Source: Pyrodictium sp. (GTDB lineage: Archaea; Thermoproteota; Thermoprotei_A; Sulfolobales; Pyrodictiaceae). Taken from it: 23,487 nt of DNA. Of the stretch, positions 14,677 to 20,907 are shown piece after piece (within the stretch, counting starts at the first letter, position 1; each line of letters begins with the position of its first letter). A program made the translations under genes and the position numbers. The notes below the pieces were generated by a model. The model saw only the letters and a list, made by a program, of their open reading frames with translations, had not been told where the DNA came from and ran no database searches. The stretch is taken from positions 1 to 23,487 of the forward strand of contig DQUB01000128.1 in assembly GCA_015662475.1 (NCBI GenBank). The letters are read 5' to 3'.

Positions 14677-15198
14677 ATGCCTAGTGTGAAGAAATTAGTA
14701 TTTGTAGCAATTATTCCAATATTTGTCTTTCTTATAGCAAGCTTGGCGATCTTGTATAGAAGCGAAACACTGTCGGTACCACAATCACTAACAGGTTGTG
14801 GTCATCTTGTGTCCATTGTCGAGGGAGAAGAAGCGGTTGAAAAGATAAACAAGCTGCATTGGAGCGGTGATGTAGGGGTGATAGACGCCATTATCTCAGA
14901 ATATGTTTGTGGGGTGCGTCTTTGGGTTAGCATGTCAAAGCTGGATGCAGAGAAGCTTGTGGAGATGATGGCCAACGCAATAGCACTCTATAGCGATAGA
15001 GGCGTACTACCATTGAAGATTCTGGGCAAGAGGGTTGTGGGAGAGTGCACTGTATACCTTGTAGCTGATGCTAGTGGACAAATACATGCATTCTGGGGTA
15101 AAGGCCATATCGGAGTTTGGGTTGAAACAGCAACTTCAGATCTTAACAAAGCAGTTGATATTGTGGAGGAAGTAGCACGATACTACAAGTGCACATAA
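14677..15198 (+). CDS. Exported or membrane-anchored four-cysteine protein
   Basis: 173 residues, family not recognised. Residues 7-27 form one hydrophobic helix after a short basic start (MPSVKK), a signal anchor that places the rest outside. The outside part has exactly four cysteines (41, 78, 124, 172), which could form two disulfides, and an alpha-beta pattern (GVRLWVSMSKLDAEKLVEMM; GECTVYLVADASGQIHAFWG; VEEVARYYKC). ATG 14677 follows GGGAG at 14667-14671; the frame extends upstream to 14584 but that part would antisense the start of the divergent gene. A separate TATA box and leader follow, so it is not in an operon with trm10. Confidence 0.65.
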   Translation: MPSVKKLVFVAIIPIFVFLIASLAILYRSETLSVPQSLTGCGHLVSIVEGEEAVEKINKLHWSGDVGVIDAIISEYVCGVRLWVSMSKLDAEKLVEMMANAIALYSDRGVLPLKILGKRVVGECTVYLVADASGQIHAFWGKGHIGVWVETATSDLNKAVDIVEEVARYYKCT

Positions 15199-15214
15199 TA
15201 GCTTAAAACCCACC

Positions 15215-15223
15215 TATTTAAAG
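15215..15223 (+). promoter_or_regulatory. Promoter of the trm10 leader transcript
   Basis: TATTTAAAG is a strong archaeal TATA element. The predicted start is at about 15243-15246, at the first bases of the GC-rich foldable block, giving a leader of about 140 nt before trm10. That is long for this genome, where most starts have short or no leaders. Confidence 0.6.
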
Positions 15224-15241
15224 CCATGATGGTATAGGGAT

Positions 15242-15309
15242 GAGGTCACCCAGGGGAACTCCCCGGCCAGACCCCCTGGGGTTGATGACTAACCCCCAGG
15301 CCGACCCTC
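15242..15309 (+). ncRNA. Structured GC-rich leader or stand-alone RNA upstream of trm10
   Basis: GAGGTC (15242-15247) pairs with GACCCTC (15303-15309), one bulge. Inside are two hairpins: GGGG-aact-CCCC (15253-15264), and CCTGGGGTT (15275-15283) with AACCCCCAGG (15291-15300), whose loop region contains TTGATGA like an L7Ae kink-loop. Alternatively CCCAGGGG (15249-15256) pairs with CCCCTGGG (15273-15280), which would break both hairpins. Two exclusive folds in an mRNA leader suggest a switch, but no ligand class is recognisable. It does not fit C/D spacing and lacks ACA at the right distance. Confidence 0.5.
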
Positions 15310-15339
15310 CTCTCGAATATAGCAAGACTCTTTGGCGGG

Positions 15340-15378
15340 ATGAAGAACCTCCTCTCACCCCCCTCCAGACCTAGGTGA
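15340..15378 (+). CDS. 12-codon upstream ORF in the trm10 leader
   Basis: ATG at 15340 encodes MKNLLSPPSRPR and ends with TGA at 15376-15378. The TGA is part of the GGTGA ribosome binding site (15374-15378) of trm10, whose ATG follows five bases later. The uORF start context GGGATGAAGAACCTC (15337-15351) is repeated exactly at the trm10 start (15381-15395), so both peptides begin MKNL. A TATA-like ATATAG at 15318-15323 could give a shorter mRNA starting near this ATG. It may be a translational coupling device or the relic of a duplicated initiation region. Confidence 0.4.
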   Translation: MKNLLSPPSRPR

Positions 15379-15383
15379 AGGGG

Positions 15384-16541
15384 ATGAAGAACCTCACGGT
15401 ACCAGACCGTGATACCATGTGTAGATCTGCAGAGCTACTTGTAAGAGAGAAGCCAAAGTATAGGCTCTACGAGTTGTTGGGGGAAAAGAGCTGGTATCGA
15501 GTATCCTCCAGCAGATGGCTTGAGAAGAAGAGGATGAAGTTAGACCCTTTCCAAGAGCTTGCAATACGTATACTAGTCTGGCGTGGTGGTATTGTAGAAG
15601 CTTCTAGAGTGGGAAGTGTTGCCTACTCTGAAGAGTATAAAGGTGCACGTTACGAGTTTATCTTTGGCCGTGGAGACACTAAGACTGATGCAATGTATGT
15701 TGAGGATGGTGTGAGTTGGTTCTGGGAGCTCTACAGCAAACTTCCCGATAAACCCACCCCCATATTTGTCATTGACATGGGGTGGTTTCCAAGACATAGG
15801 CTTGAGAAGGAGGTGGAGAGCCTACGTAGGCAAATAGCATACACTCTAAACCTGATACGCTACTATCTATGGGACAAACACCTTCTGCTAACAAATGTTC
15901 GGCCAGGCATGCTTGAATGGGTACACCTTATGCTAGGCAAAGCAGCGATAGACTACAGCCATCTAGGTACACGTGATGCGCTAGAAGTGCGAGGTTATAG
16001 GAAGATAATAGCGTTAGATCCTTCGGCAGATGAACCTCTCTCAAAAGACGATGTTTTCGAGGCTGAAGCTTTCATCGTTGGTGGTGTTGTTGATATACTC
16101 CCTGTTCGCGGTGCAACAAAAATGCTTGTAGAAAAGCTTGGCGATGTAGAGCGGCGTAAAATACTGTTCCATGGAGACATCTTTGGCGTGCCTAACAGAA
16201 TAAATGCTGTCATAGAGATTGTGTTGAGAGCACGCTACATCACATGCGGCGATATAGACTCTGCAATTAGAGCAGTTATGAGTAGTAGAGATGCAAGACT
16301 AAGAGCCTATGTTGAGATTTCAAGACTGTTACGCGGCACTCCACCGAGTGAACGTGTTGTTAGTGCAGAGTTTTATTGTGAATTGCGTAAATGGTTGCCA
16401 ATATCACCTAAAGACTTTGTAATTGCGGCGAGAATGGCACAAGCAAGAGTTGTAGGCGATTTAGAAGCGTGTGAGTGTATCAGCAAAGACCAATCCAATC
16501 ATCGCGAATGCTCAGCGATAGCTGGGTCATCACCTTCTTAA
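15384..16541 (+). CDS. trm10: Trm10-family tRNA N1-purine-9 methyltransferase
   Basis: SPOUT-fold enzyme methylating N1 of purine 9 in tRNA (A9 and/or G9 in Archaea) with SAM. The core is recognised by FVIDMGWFPRHRLEKEVESL, where the active region begins, then LLLTNVRPGM, and the knotted SAM site EAFIVGGVVDILPVRGAT and FGVPNRINAVIEIVL. The product is 385 residues; the last 20 or so (from CISKDQSNHR) look unconserved and are antisense to a box C/D sRNA. ATG 15384 has GGTGA at 15374-15378; GTG 15375 lies inside that site. It has a long structured leader with a uORF. The stop lies 13 bp from the convergent phosphoribosyltransferase gene. Confidence 0.88.
   Translation: MKNLTVPDRDTMCRSAELLVREKPKYRLYELLGEKSWYRVSSSRWLEKKRMKLDPFQELAIRILVWRGGIVEASRVGSVAYSEEYKGARYEFIFGRGDTKTDAMYVEDGVSWFWELYSKLPDKPTPIFVIDMGWFPRHRLEKEVESLRRQIAYTLNLIRYYLWDKHLLLTNVRPGMLEWVHLMLGKAAIDYSHLGTRDALEVRGYRKIIALDPSADEPLSKDDVFEAEAFIVGGVVDILPVRGATKMLVEKLGDVERRKILFHGDIFGVPNRINAVIEIVLRARYITCGDIDSAIRAVMSSRDARLRAYVEISRLLRGTPPSERVVSAEFYCELRKWLPISPKDFVIAARMAQARVVGDLEACECISKDQSNHRECSAIAGSSPS
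16480..16533 (-). ncRNA. Box C/D guide sRNA antisense to the 3' end of trm10
   Basis: On the minus strand: box C GTGATGA (16533-16527), 11-nt guide CCCAGCTATCG (16526-16516), D' CTGA (16515-16512), 9-nt spacer, C' ATGATTG (16502-16496, 5 of 7), 12-nt guide GATTGGTCTTTG (16495-16484), D CTGA (16483-16480). The guides complement CGAUAGCUGGG and CAAAGACCAAUC. In 23S rRNA domain II I recall an AAAGNCYAAUC segment followed about 10-15 nt later by GAUAGCUGG, so both guides would address neighbouring sites; predicted 2'-O-methylation is on the fifth paired base, A and G respectively. Box C begins 22 nt after the stop of the phosphoribosyltransferase gene on the same strand, so it may be processed from that mRNA. 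Confidence 0.82.
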
Positions 16542-16554
16542 AAATTTTGTATGG

Positions 16555-17232
16555 TTATGGTGTGTAGATGTACTTCTCGCCTTCAACCTTCAATACTCCT
16601 TTCTCAACGAGCATGCGAAGTGCATCCCTATAATATGTCTCGCCAACATCAATGCCATACCACTCTTTGAACTTTTCAACGATCTCCTTGTATGTCCATT
16701 CACGCTTACCAGTCTCCTTATAGGTCTCCTCAACCATCCTCTTTATAAACTGCATAGTATCTTCAAGTCTTGTCCATGGGTATTGGAACCAAACCCACTC
16801 TTTAACTTCGATATAGTAGTAGTCTGGTTTGAACTTTGCAACACTACTAATCCACTGTAGAACTGCGATACGTAGTTCGTCGGGTCTCCACTCTCTCAAC
16901 ACATAGTCTCTTGCAAGCATTAGAGTATCGCCTGTATCAACTATGTCGTCTACCAACAACGCTTTATGACCTCTTAGATCGAGTTTGTAGGGGAACTTTA
17001 TAATTGCTCTTTCAGCCATCTTGGCCGCTTCAGTCCAATGCTGACTCTGTATACTCACTAGATTCTCTACGCCGAGAAAATCGCAGAGTAGACGAGCAGG
17101 CACGTAGCCACCACGAGCAACAGCTATGATTATAGTGGGTTTGTAGCCAGACTCTCTAATGCGCTCTGCAAGCCCACGACTCCACTCTACAATTTCGTCC
17201 CAAGAGACTAGTTTTACGGGAACCCGAGCCAT
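16555..17232 (-). CDS. Purine-type phosphoribosyltransferase with C-terminal winged helix
   Basis: 225 residues of the COG2236 phosphoribosyltransferase group, which salvages a purine base (xanthine, guanine or hypoxanthine) with PRPP. KPTIIIAVARGGYVPARLL is the N-terminal loop and ALLVDDIVDTGDTL is the PRPP-binding motif. Residues 150-225 are separate: WTYKEIVEKFKEWYGIDVGE and RDALRMLVEKGVLKVEGEKY with a beta hairpin look like a winged helix, which suggests nucleic acid binding or dimerisation. ATG 17232 is preceded by GGGTG about seven bases upstream. A box C/D sRNA follows the stop. Exact base preference cannot be read. Confidence 0.88.
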   Translation of the reverse strand: MARVPVKLVSWDEIVEWSRGLAERIRESGYKPTIIIAVARGGYVPARLLCDFLGVENLVSIQSQHWTEAAKMAERAIIKFPYKLDLRGHKALLVDDIVDTGDTLMLARDYVLREWRPDELRIAVLQWISSVAKFKPDYYYIEVKEWVWFQYPWTRLEDTMQFIKRMVEETYKETGKREWTYKEIVEKFKEWYGIDVGETYYRDALRMLVEKGVLKVEGEKYIYTP

Positions 17233-17298
17233 AGAGACACCCTCTAAGCTTGTACAATCCAGCCCGTTAAACTTCTCCCTCTAAAAAGTGTAGTTGGT

Positions 17299-18168
17299 TT
17301 AGTTTGATTTTTTCAACACTCTAATGTCTAGCACAACTTGGTACCATCTAGGCCCAACATCTCTTACAACACGTCCAAAAAGTTTCTCAGCTTTCAAGCC
17401 TAGCTCGTCAAGTCTATCTACCACAATTTTCCATCCTTTCTCAATCGGGTCTTCACCACGACCAGCATGTACGTGTAAGTAGATGTGTATAATTTTCTTA
17501 CCATCCTTTCTAAGAGCTTTGACAGCGTATGGCAGATGGTCCAAAGCAAGCTCTGGTAGCGGCATTAGCACTCGATCAGCTACACCGACAAGCTTCTCTT
17601 CTATCACTTTTGCAGCATCGCCTAAGATGGGCTCTACAATGCTTTCGACACGGTTGAGTTTAACGTTTTCAACCATGTAGCGGTATGCGTCAGGGTTTAT
17701 ATCGATGCTATACACCTTCTTGGGTTTTGCATAGCGTGCAATTATTATTGAGAAGAGGCCAGCACCAGCATACATGTTCACTACAACTTCTCCAGGTTCT
17801 ACCAGTCTTGCAATTCTAATGTGCTCGTAGCCTAGTCTTGGCGATATGTATACACGCGTTATATCGAGTTTGAATAAGCAGCCATGCTCTTTGTAGATGG
17901 TTTCACTCCTCTTCTCGCCAGCCAAATGTGCAAACTTCCTAAGCCTATACTGGCCCTCTACGGGCGAAACAGCTGCCCACACGCTCTTGATGTAGGGTAG
18001 CTCTTCTAGTATTTTTTCAGCCAAAGGTTTTAGCTCATCAAGACTTACATCGAAAGGCTGTCTTATTATTGCTATATCGCCTATTATTTCGAGCCTCTGC
18101 CAAAACTTTTTAGCCTTCTCAGGGCCGTAAAGCTGTTCAGCAAGCCTTCTTATCAAACTCCTAGCCAA
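17299..18168 (-). CDS. trm5: Trm5-family tRNA (guanine-37-N1) methyltransferase
   Basis: Class I SAM methyltransferase making m1G37 beside the anticodon; some archaeal paralogues (Trm5a/Taw22) also methylate the wyosine intermediate imG2. Seen: YKEHGCLFKLDITRVYISPR (92-111), the substrate loop and SPRL motif; VVNMYAGAGLFSI (129-141), the SAM loop; SIDINPDA (154-161); and RVLMPLPE (199-206), where many Trm5 proteins have NLP. At 289 residues it is shorter than three-domain Trm5 proteins, so the N-terminal D1 domain is reduced or absent. The subtype is left open. TTG 18168 has GGTG eight bases upstream, and a TATA box lies at 18203-18208. Confidence 0.88.
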   Translation of the reverse strand: MARSLIRRLAEQLYGPEKAKKFWQRLEIIGDIAIIRQPFDVSLDELKPLAEKILEELPYIKSVWAAVSPVEGQYRLRKFAHLAGEKRSETIYKEHGCLFKLDITRVYISPRLGYEHIRIARLVEPGEVVVNMYAGAGLFSIIIARYAKPKKVYSIDINPDAYRYMVENVKLNRVESIVEPILGDAAKVIEEKLVGVADRVLMPLPELALDHLPYAVKALRKDGKKIIHIYLHVHAGRGEDPIEKGWKIVVDRLDELGLKAEKLFGRVVRDVGPRWYQVVLDIRVLKKSN

Positions 18169-18202
18169 GCAGACAACACCCTACCAGCCATACCAGGCTA
18201 GG

Positions 18203-18208
18203 TTATAG
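18203..18208 (-). promoter_or_regulatory. TATA box of trm5
   Basis: CTATAA on the minus strand predicts a start near 18180, about 12 nt upstream of the TTG of trm5. It is only one base below box D of the sRNA at 18210-18271, so the sRNA 3' end and the trm5 promoter nearly coincide. Confidence 0.5.
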
Positions 18209-18209
18209 G

Positions 18210-18271
18210 TCAGCCAAGGCTAAACACTTCATTGCCCCTTACAAGGGCTCTGAACCGCCTGGGCCCATCAT
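18210..18271 (-). ncRNA. Box C/D guide sRNA between the SWIM gene and trm5
   Basis: On the minus strand: box C ATGATGG (18271-18265, 6 of 7), 12-nt guide GCCCAGGCGGTT (18264-18253), D' CAGA (18252-18249, a variant of CTGA), a 15-nt spacer able to form a small hairpin, C' AATGAAG (18233-18227, weak), 13-nt guide TGTTTAGCCTTGG (18226-18214), D CTGA (18213-18210). The D guide complements CCAAGGCUAAACA, which closely resembles the 23S rRNA domain I segment CCAAGGCUAAAUA known from E. coli; the predicted methylated base is the first G of that run. The D' target AACCGCCUGGGC was not placed. Box C contains the TGA stop of the SWIM gene. The terminal stem can pair GG with CC. Confidence 0.72.
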
Positions 18272-18693
18272 CCCCCATAGACTAGACGTCGTAATAGCCT
18301 ACTTCTACCCTCGTAGAGTATCTCATAGACTATCTCGTATAGCTCGTCTCTAGTAAGCTTCTCCGATAGATCTCTAAACCTGTTACTCCTTTTAGCAAGT
18401 TCTACTGCGACTAGATGGTAGCATGGTTTGTGCCAGCTCATACCGACAACGTGTATTGTAAAGTGTGGGCAGCTACAGTATGTCGACGGTATGACTATAT
18501 AGTCGTTGTGGCGGCCCAAAACAGCCCATATTTCATCAGGCTTTTTCAACCTTATAACCTTGAGAGACGCGACAGCCTCTCTTGCACTAGCAGGCGCATT
18601 TTCAACTTCTCGAGCGAGCTCTCCTCTAAGCTTTTCTAGTAAACCTTTGTAGGCTTTGCTAGCAAGGGTAAAGCTTTCTACTTCGTTATCCAA
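18268..18693 (-). CDS. SWIM zinc-finger protein
   Basis: 141 residues with a SWIM-type zinc site CxCx(n)CxH: YCSCPHF followed by KPCYHLVAVELA. Archaeal and eukaryotic proteins of this size with a central SWIM motif include Sws1-like partners of RecA/RadA paralogues, but SWIM proteins are varied and no RadA paralogue is nearby. The N-terminal 60 residues are helical and basic-acidic mixed, and the C-terminal helix (DELYEIVYEILYEGRSRLLRRL) is amphipathic. TTG 18693 overlaps the end of rpiA by 16 nt, implying co-translation; AGGAGG lies 12-13 bases upstream. The stop codon lies within box C of the sRNA at 18210-18271. Confidence 0.8.
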   Translation of the reverse strand: MDNEVESFTLASKAYKGLLEKLRGELAREVENAPASAREAVASLKVIRLKKPDEIWAVLGRHNDYIVIPSTYCSCPHFTIHVVGMSWHKPCYHLVAVELAKRSNRFRDLSEKLTRDELYEIVYEILYEGRSRLLRRLVYGG

Positions 18694-19418
18694 GCCGATC
18701 TTGTCCTCCTACACACGTACTCTTTTGCACCATCAGTATAGCCTACAACTACTCTATCAAAATAGCCTAGGAATATTCCATGTCCAACAACGCCTGGTAT
18801 AGTGTCTAATAGAGCCTCGTAGCGGTGAACAGGCATGTGCCAAGGCCATGTGTCGAGTATTGGGTTACCATTATCCGAAATTACCGGCCCATCCTTACCA
18901 TTACCTTGACGTACAACAACTTTTACACCGTGATTTTCTAAAAACTTTTTGACAGCTCGTAGAGCATCAGCCATTACTTCTACGGGAACAGGCTTATTCT
19001 TCTCACCCAACACGTTAGAGATCTTACTCTCATCGACAACCAGTAGGGTTTCCTTCGAGTAGAAAGCAAGCAGTTTCTCTCGCACCATAGCACCACCACG
19101 ACCTTTTAAAACTTGGCAAGTACCGTGTCTCCCAAGGGCAACTTCGTCAGCTCCATCAAAATAGAAGTCTATGCCATCAGCTGGAATTTCTAAGCTTGCC
19201 TGTACCCCCATCTCCTCGAGCAAGTATAGCGTGTCAAGACTAGATGCGACAACTCTAACGCTAGACAACCTTTTGCGAGCTTCAACATCGTCTAGAAGCT
19301 TGCTTACGACGAGTCGAACAGTTGAACCAGTACCTATACCTAGGACTCGAATGCGGTTAAGCATCTGCTTCACTATCTGATAAGCTCTCTCAGCAGCAAT
19401 TTCCTTAGCCTTAGACAT
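18678..19418 (-). CDS. rpiA: Ribose-5-phosphate isomerase A
   Basis: Interconverts ribose 5-phosphate and ribulose 5-phosphate, the source of ribose for PRPP in this archaeon. Motifs seen: GIGTGSTVRLVVSKL (phosphate binding), IPADGIDFYFDGADEV with the catalytic Asp pair, and KGRGGAMVREKLLA. The product is 246 residues, about the usual length. ATG 19418 follows GGTGGG roughly eight bases upstream. It overlaps the SWIM gene by 16 nt. The phosphoribosyltransferase three genes downstream would use the PRPP made from its product. Confidence 0.96.
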   Translation of the reverse strand: MSKAKEIAAERAYQIVKQMLNRIRVLGIGTGSTVRLVVSKLLDDVEARKRLSSVRVVASSLDTLYLLEEMGVQASLEIPADGIDFYFDGADEVALGRHGTCQVLKGRGGAMVREKLLAFYSKETLLVVDESKISNVLGEKNKPVPVEVMADALRAVKKFLENHGVKVVVRQGNGKDGPVISDNGNPILDTWPWHMPVHRYEALLDTIPGVVGHGIFLGYFDRVVVGYTDGAKEYVCRRTRSAWITK

Positions 19419-19490
19419 GCTCTAAACCCACCTCGTACGCGGGAATAAGAGTTGAAGAGGTTCGGAGTTCTACCATACCATCTACACTCT

Positions 19491-19510
19491 CTTCACAGTT
19501 TTATGTGAAG
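19491..19510. repeat. Inverted repeat between the methylthiotransferase and rpiA genes
   Basis: CTTCACA (19491-19497) and TGTGAAG (19504-19510) are perfect 7-bp arms around a GTTTTA spacer. It lies 32 bp after the methylthiotransferase stop and 73 bp before the rpiA start on the minus strand. It could be a terminator hairpin or a regulator site. Confidence 0.35.
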
Positions 19511-19542
19511 TTGTCGATGGCGGGCTAATGGTTTAGGCATGC

Positions 19543-20826
19543 TCAAATTATCTTCCCCCTAACATCGTACCATGTAGCTTCAACAATTTCTACTTCATGC
19601 CATCCAGGCTCAACTTTTTCGTGGAGTATCACTTGCACATAGTTGTACAGTCTTCCTTCTAACCCTCCCCTCTCTGCAGGACCAACAACGAGTACGCGTG
19701 CTCTAGAGCCTACAAGCCTACTATGCTCTTCAAAGCCTATACGTTCTATAACAGCCATAGCCTTTTTACTTCTCTCCTTCTTAACAGGATCTGGTACCTG
19801 TGGCATAGCAGCTGCAATAGTTCGTGGTCTGGGGGTATACTGTGCTAGATGTACTCTTTCAAAGCGCAACTCTTCTAGCAGTTTTAAGGTGTTTTCAAAA
19901 GCTTCTTCATCTTCTCCTGGATGTCCAACTATTATGTCTGTAGCAATCGTTATTCCAGGTATACGCGATCTAACATACTTTACAATCTCTCTGACATCGT
20001 CTACAGTGTATCGGCGCCCCATAATCTTCAACACTCTATCATCGCCGCTTTGAACTGGTATGTGTAGGAACTTGTACACCTTTGGATGTTTTAAAACGTC
20101 GACGATTTCGTCTAGTATTGGTTGAAGCTGGTCTGGGCTCATCATCCCTATTCTAACCATGAAATCGCCGTCTAACTCTACAATGTCTCGTACAAGGTCT
20201 GGTAGTAGACGCTTCCCAGCAATATCTATGCCGTAGACTGCTGTGTCTTGTCCAGTCAGCCTTATCTCTACAACACCATGGCTGACAAGCTTCCTGACAT
20301 ATTCTAGCACTAGTTTTGGAGGTCTACTATAGACATGGCGTCTAGCAACTCTCGTTATGCAGAAGCTGCAATTGCCTAGACAGCCATCGACAAGTGGAAC
20401 CTCTGCAATCTTGCCTCTCATAGCATACTTTGGCTCTGGCATTACACGTGTCTTAGCTTCTTCTGGTTCTCTAAGCAGGTCAACTCCTTCTTCTACAGCT
20501 CTCCATATCAAGTGCATGTTCGAAGGACTTACTAGAACAGCTTCTGGTGCAACTCTTTTCACGGTAAATGGTTGTGCAGCAGCCATGCAGCCTGCAACAA
20601 TCAATCTAGCATTGTTTTTCAAAGCGATCTCCCTAAGCCTTCTAATGACCTTCTTCATCCTCTCTTCGCTATCCATCCTAACAGTGCACGTGTTGACTAT
20701 AATCACGTCAGCATCTTCTGGATTGTCTGTGAAGGTGTAGCCACGTTTAGCTAGCACAGTTTTTGCTAAAGCTGTATCTGCATGGTTTAGCGAACATCCG
20801 TAGGTTTCGATGTAGACGCTTGGCAC
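19543..20826 (-). CDS. tRNA t6A37 methylthiotransferase (archaeal MtaB/CDKAL1 type)
   Basis: Radical SAM enzyme adding a methylthio group to t6A37 of tRNA, giving ms2t6A. The N-terminal UPF0004 domain has Cys in YIETYGCSLNHAD, NTCTVRMDSE and VAGCMAAAQP, binding the auxiliary cluster. The radical SAM cluster ligands are in CLGNCSFCITR (CX3CX2C). Residues about 365-427 (RLVGSRARVLVVG through VEIVEATWYDVRGKII) form a TRAM RNA-binding domain. GTG 20826 follows GGGGGT a few bases upstream. The 427-residue length and the archaeal RxYTxDDVREIV region fit the e-MtaB group rather than bacterial MiaB. It is divergent from aIF2-beta over about 80 bp. Confidence 0.93.
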   Translation of the reverse strand: MPSVYIETYGCSLNHADTALAKTVLAKRGYTFTDNPEDADVIIVNTCTVRMDSEERMKKVIRRLREIALKNNARLIVAGCMAAAQPFTVKRVAPEAVLVSPSNMHLIWRAVEEGVDLLREPEEAKTRVMPEPKYAMRGKIAEVPLVDGCLGNCSFCITRVARRHVYSRPPKLVLEYVRKLVSHGVVEIRLTGQDTAVYGIDIAGKRLLPDLVRDIVELDGDFMVRIGMMSPDQLQPILDEIVDVLKHPKVYKFLHIPVQSGDDRVLKIMGRRYTVDDVREIVKYVRSRIPGITIATDIIVGHPGEDEEAFENTLKLLEELRFERVHLAQYTPRPRTIAAAMPQVPDPVKKERSKKAMAVIERIGFEEHSRLVGSRARVLVVGPAERGGLEGRLYNYVQVILHEKVEPGWHEVEIVEATWYDVRGKII

Positions 20827-20851
20827 ACTAGACCCCCATAACGTTTGTTAC

Positions 20852-20868
20852 ATTAGCTAGAAGCTAAT
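20852..20868. repeat. Perfect palindrome in the divergent promoter region
   Basis: ATTAGCT (20852-20858) and AGCTAAT (20862-20868) flank a 3-bp AGA spacer. Directly after it TTTAGTA (20868-20874) could be the TATA box for aIF2-beta (ATG 20908), so the right arm would cover the BRE position. The site also lies 26 bp upstream of the opposite methylthiotransferase start. A regulator bound here could act on both genes. Confidence 0.4.
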
Positions 20869-20907
20869 TTAGTATCCTAGGCTGGCGAGTAGCCTGGGGT
20901 AGAGAGT

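Noticed and set aside
11822..15198. Possible genomic island or mobile element around the unknown genes.
   Set aside because: No integrase, transposase, tRNA, terminal repeats or clear base-composition change; genes interlock tightly with housekeeping neighbours.
15242..15309. Possibility that the trm10 leader fold is a C/D or H/ACA guide RNA.
   Set aside because: No CTGA boxes at guide distance and no ACA 14-16 nt after the upper stem; kept only as a structured leader.
18018..18042. Minus-strand TTGATGA, 14 nt, CTGA within trm5.
   Set aside because: In the middle of a conserved coding region (LDELKPLAEK), guide too long, no second box pair.
20148..20156. Perfect box C-like ATGATGA on the minus strand in the methylthiotransferase gene.
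   Set aside because: No CTGA follows at guide distance; the bases encode conserved MMSPDQL.
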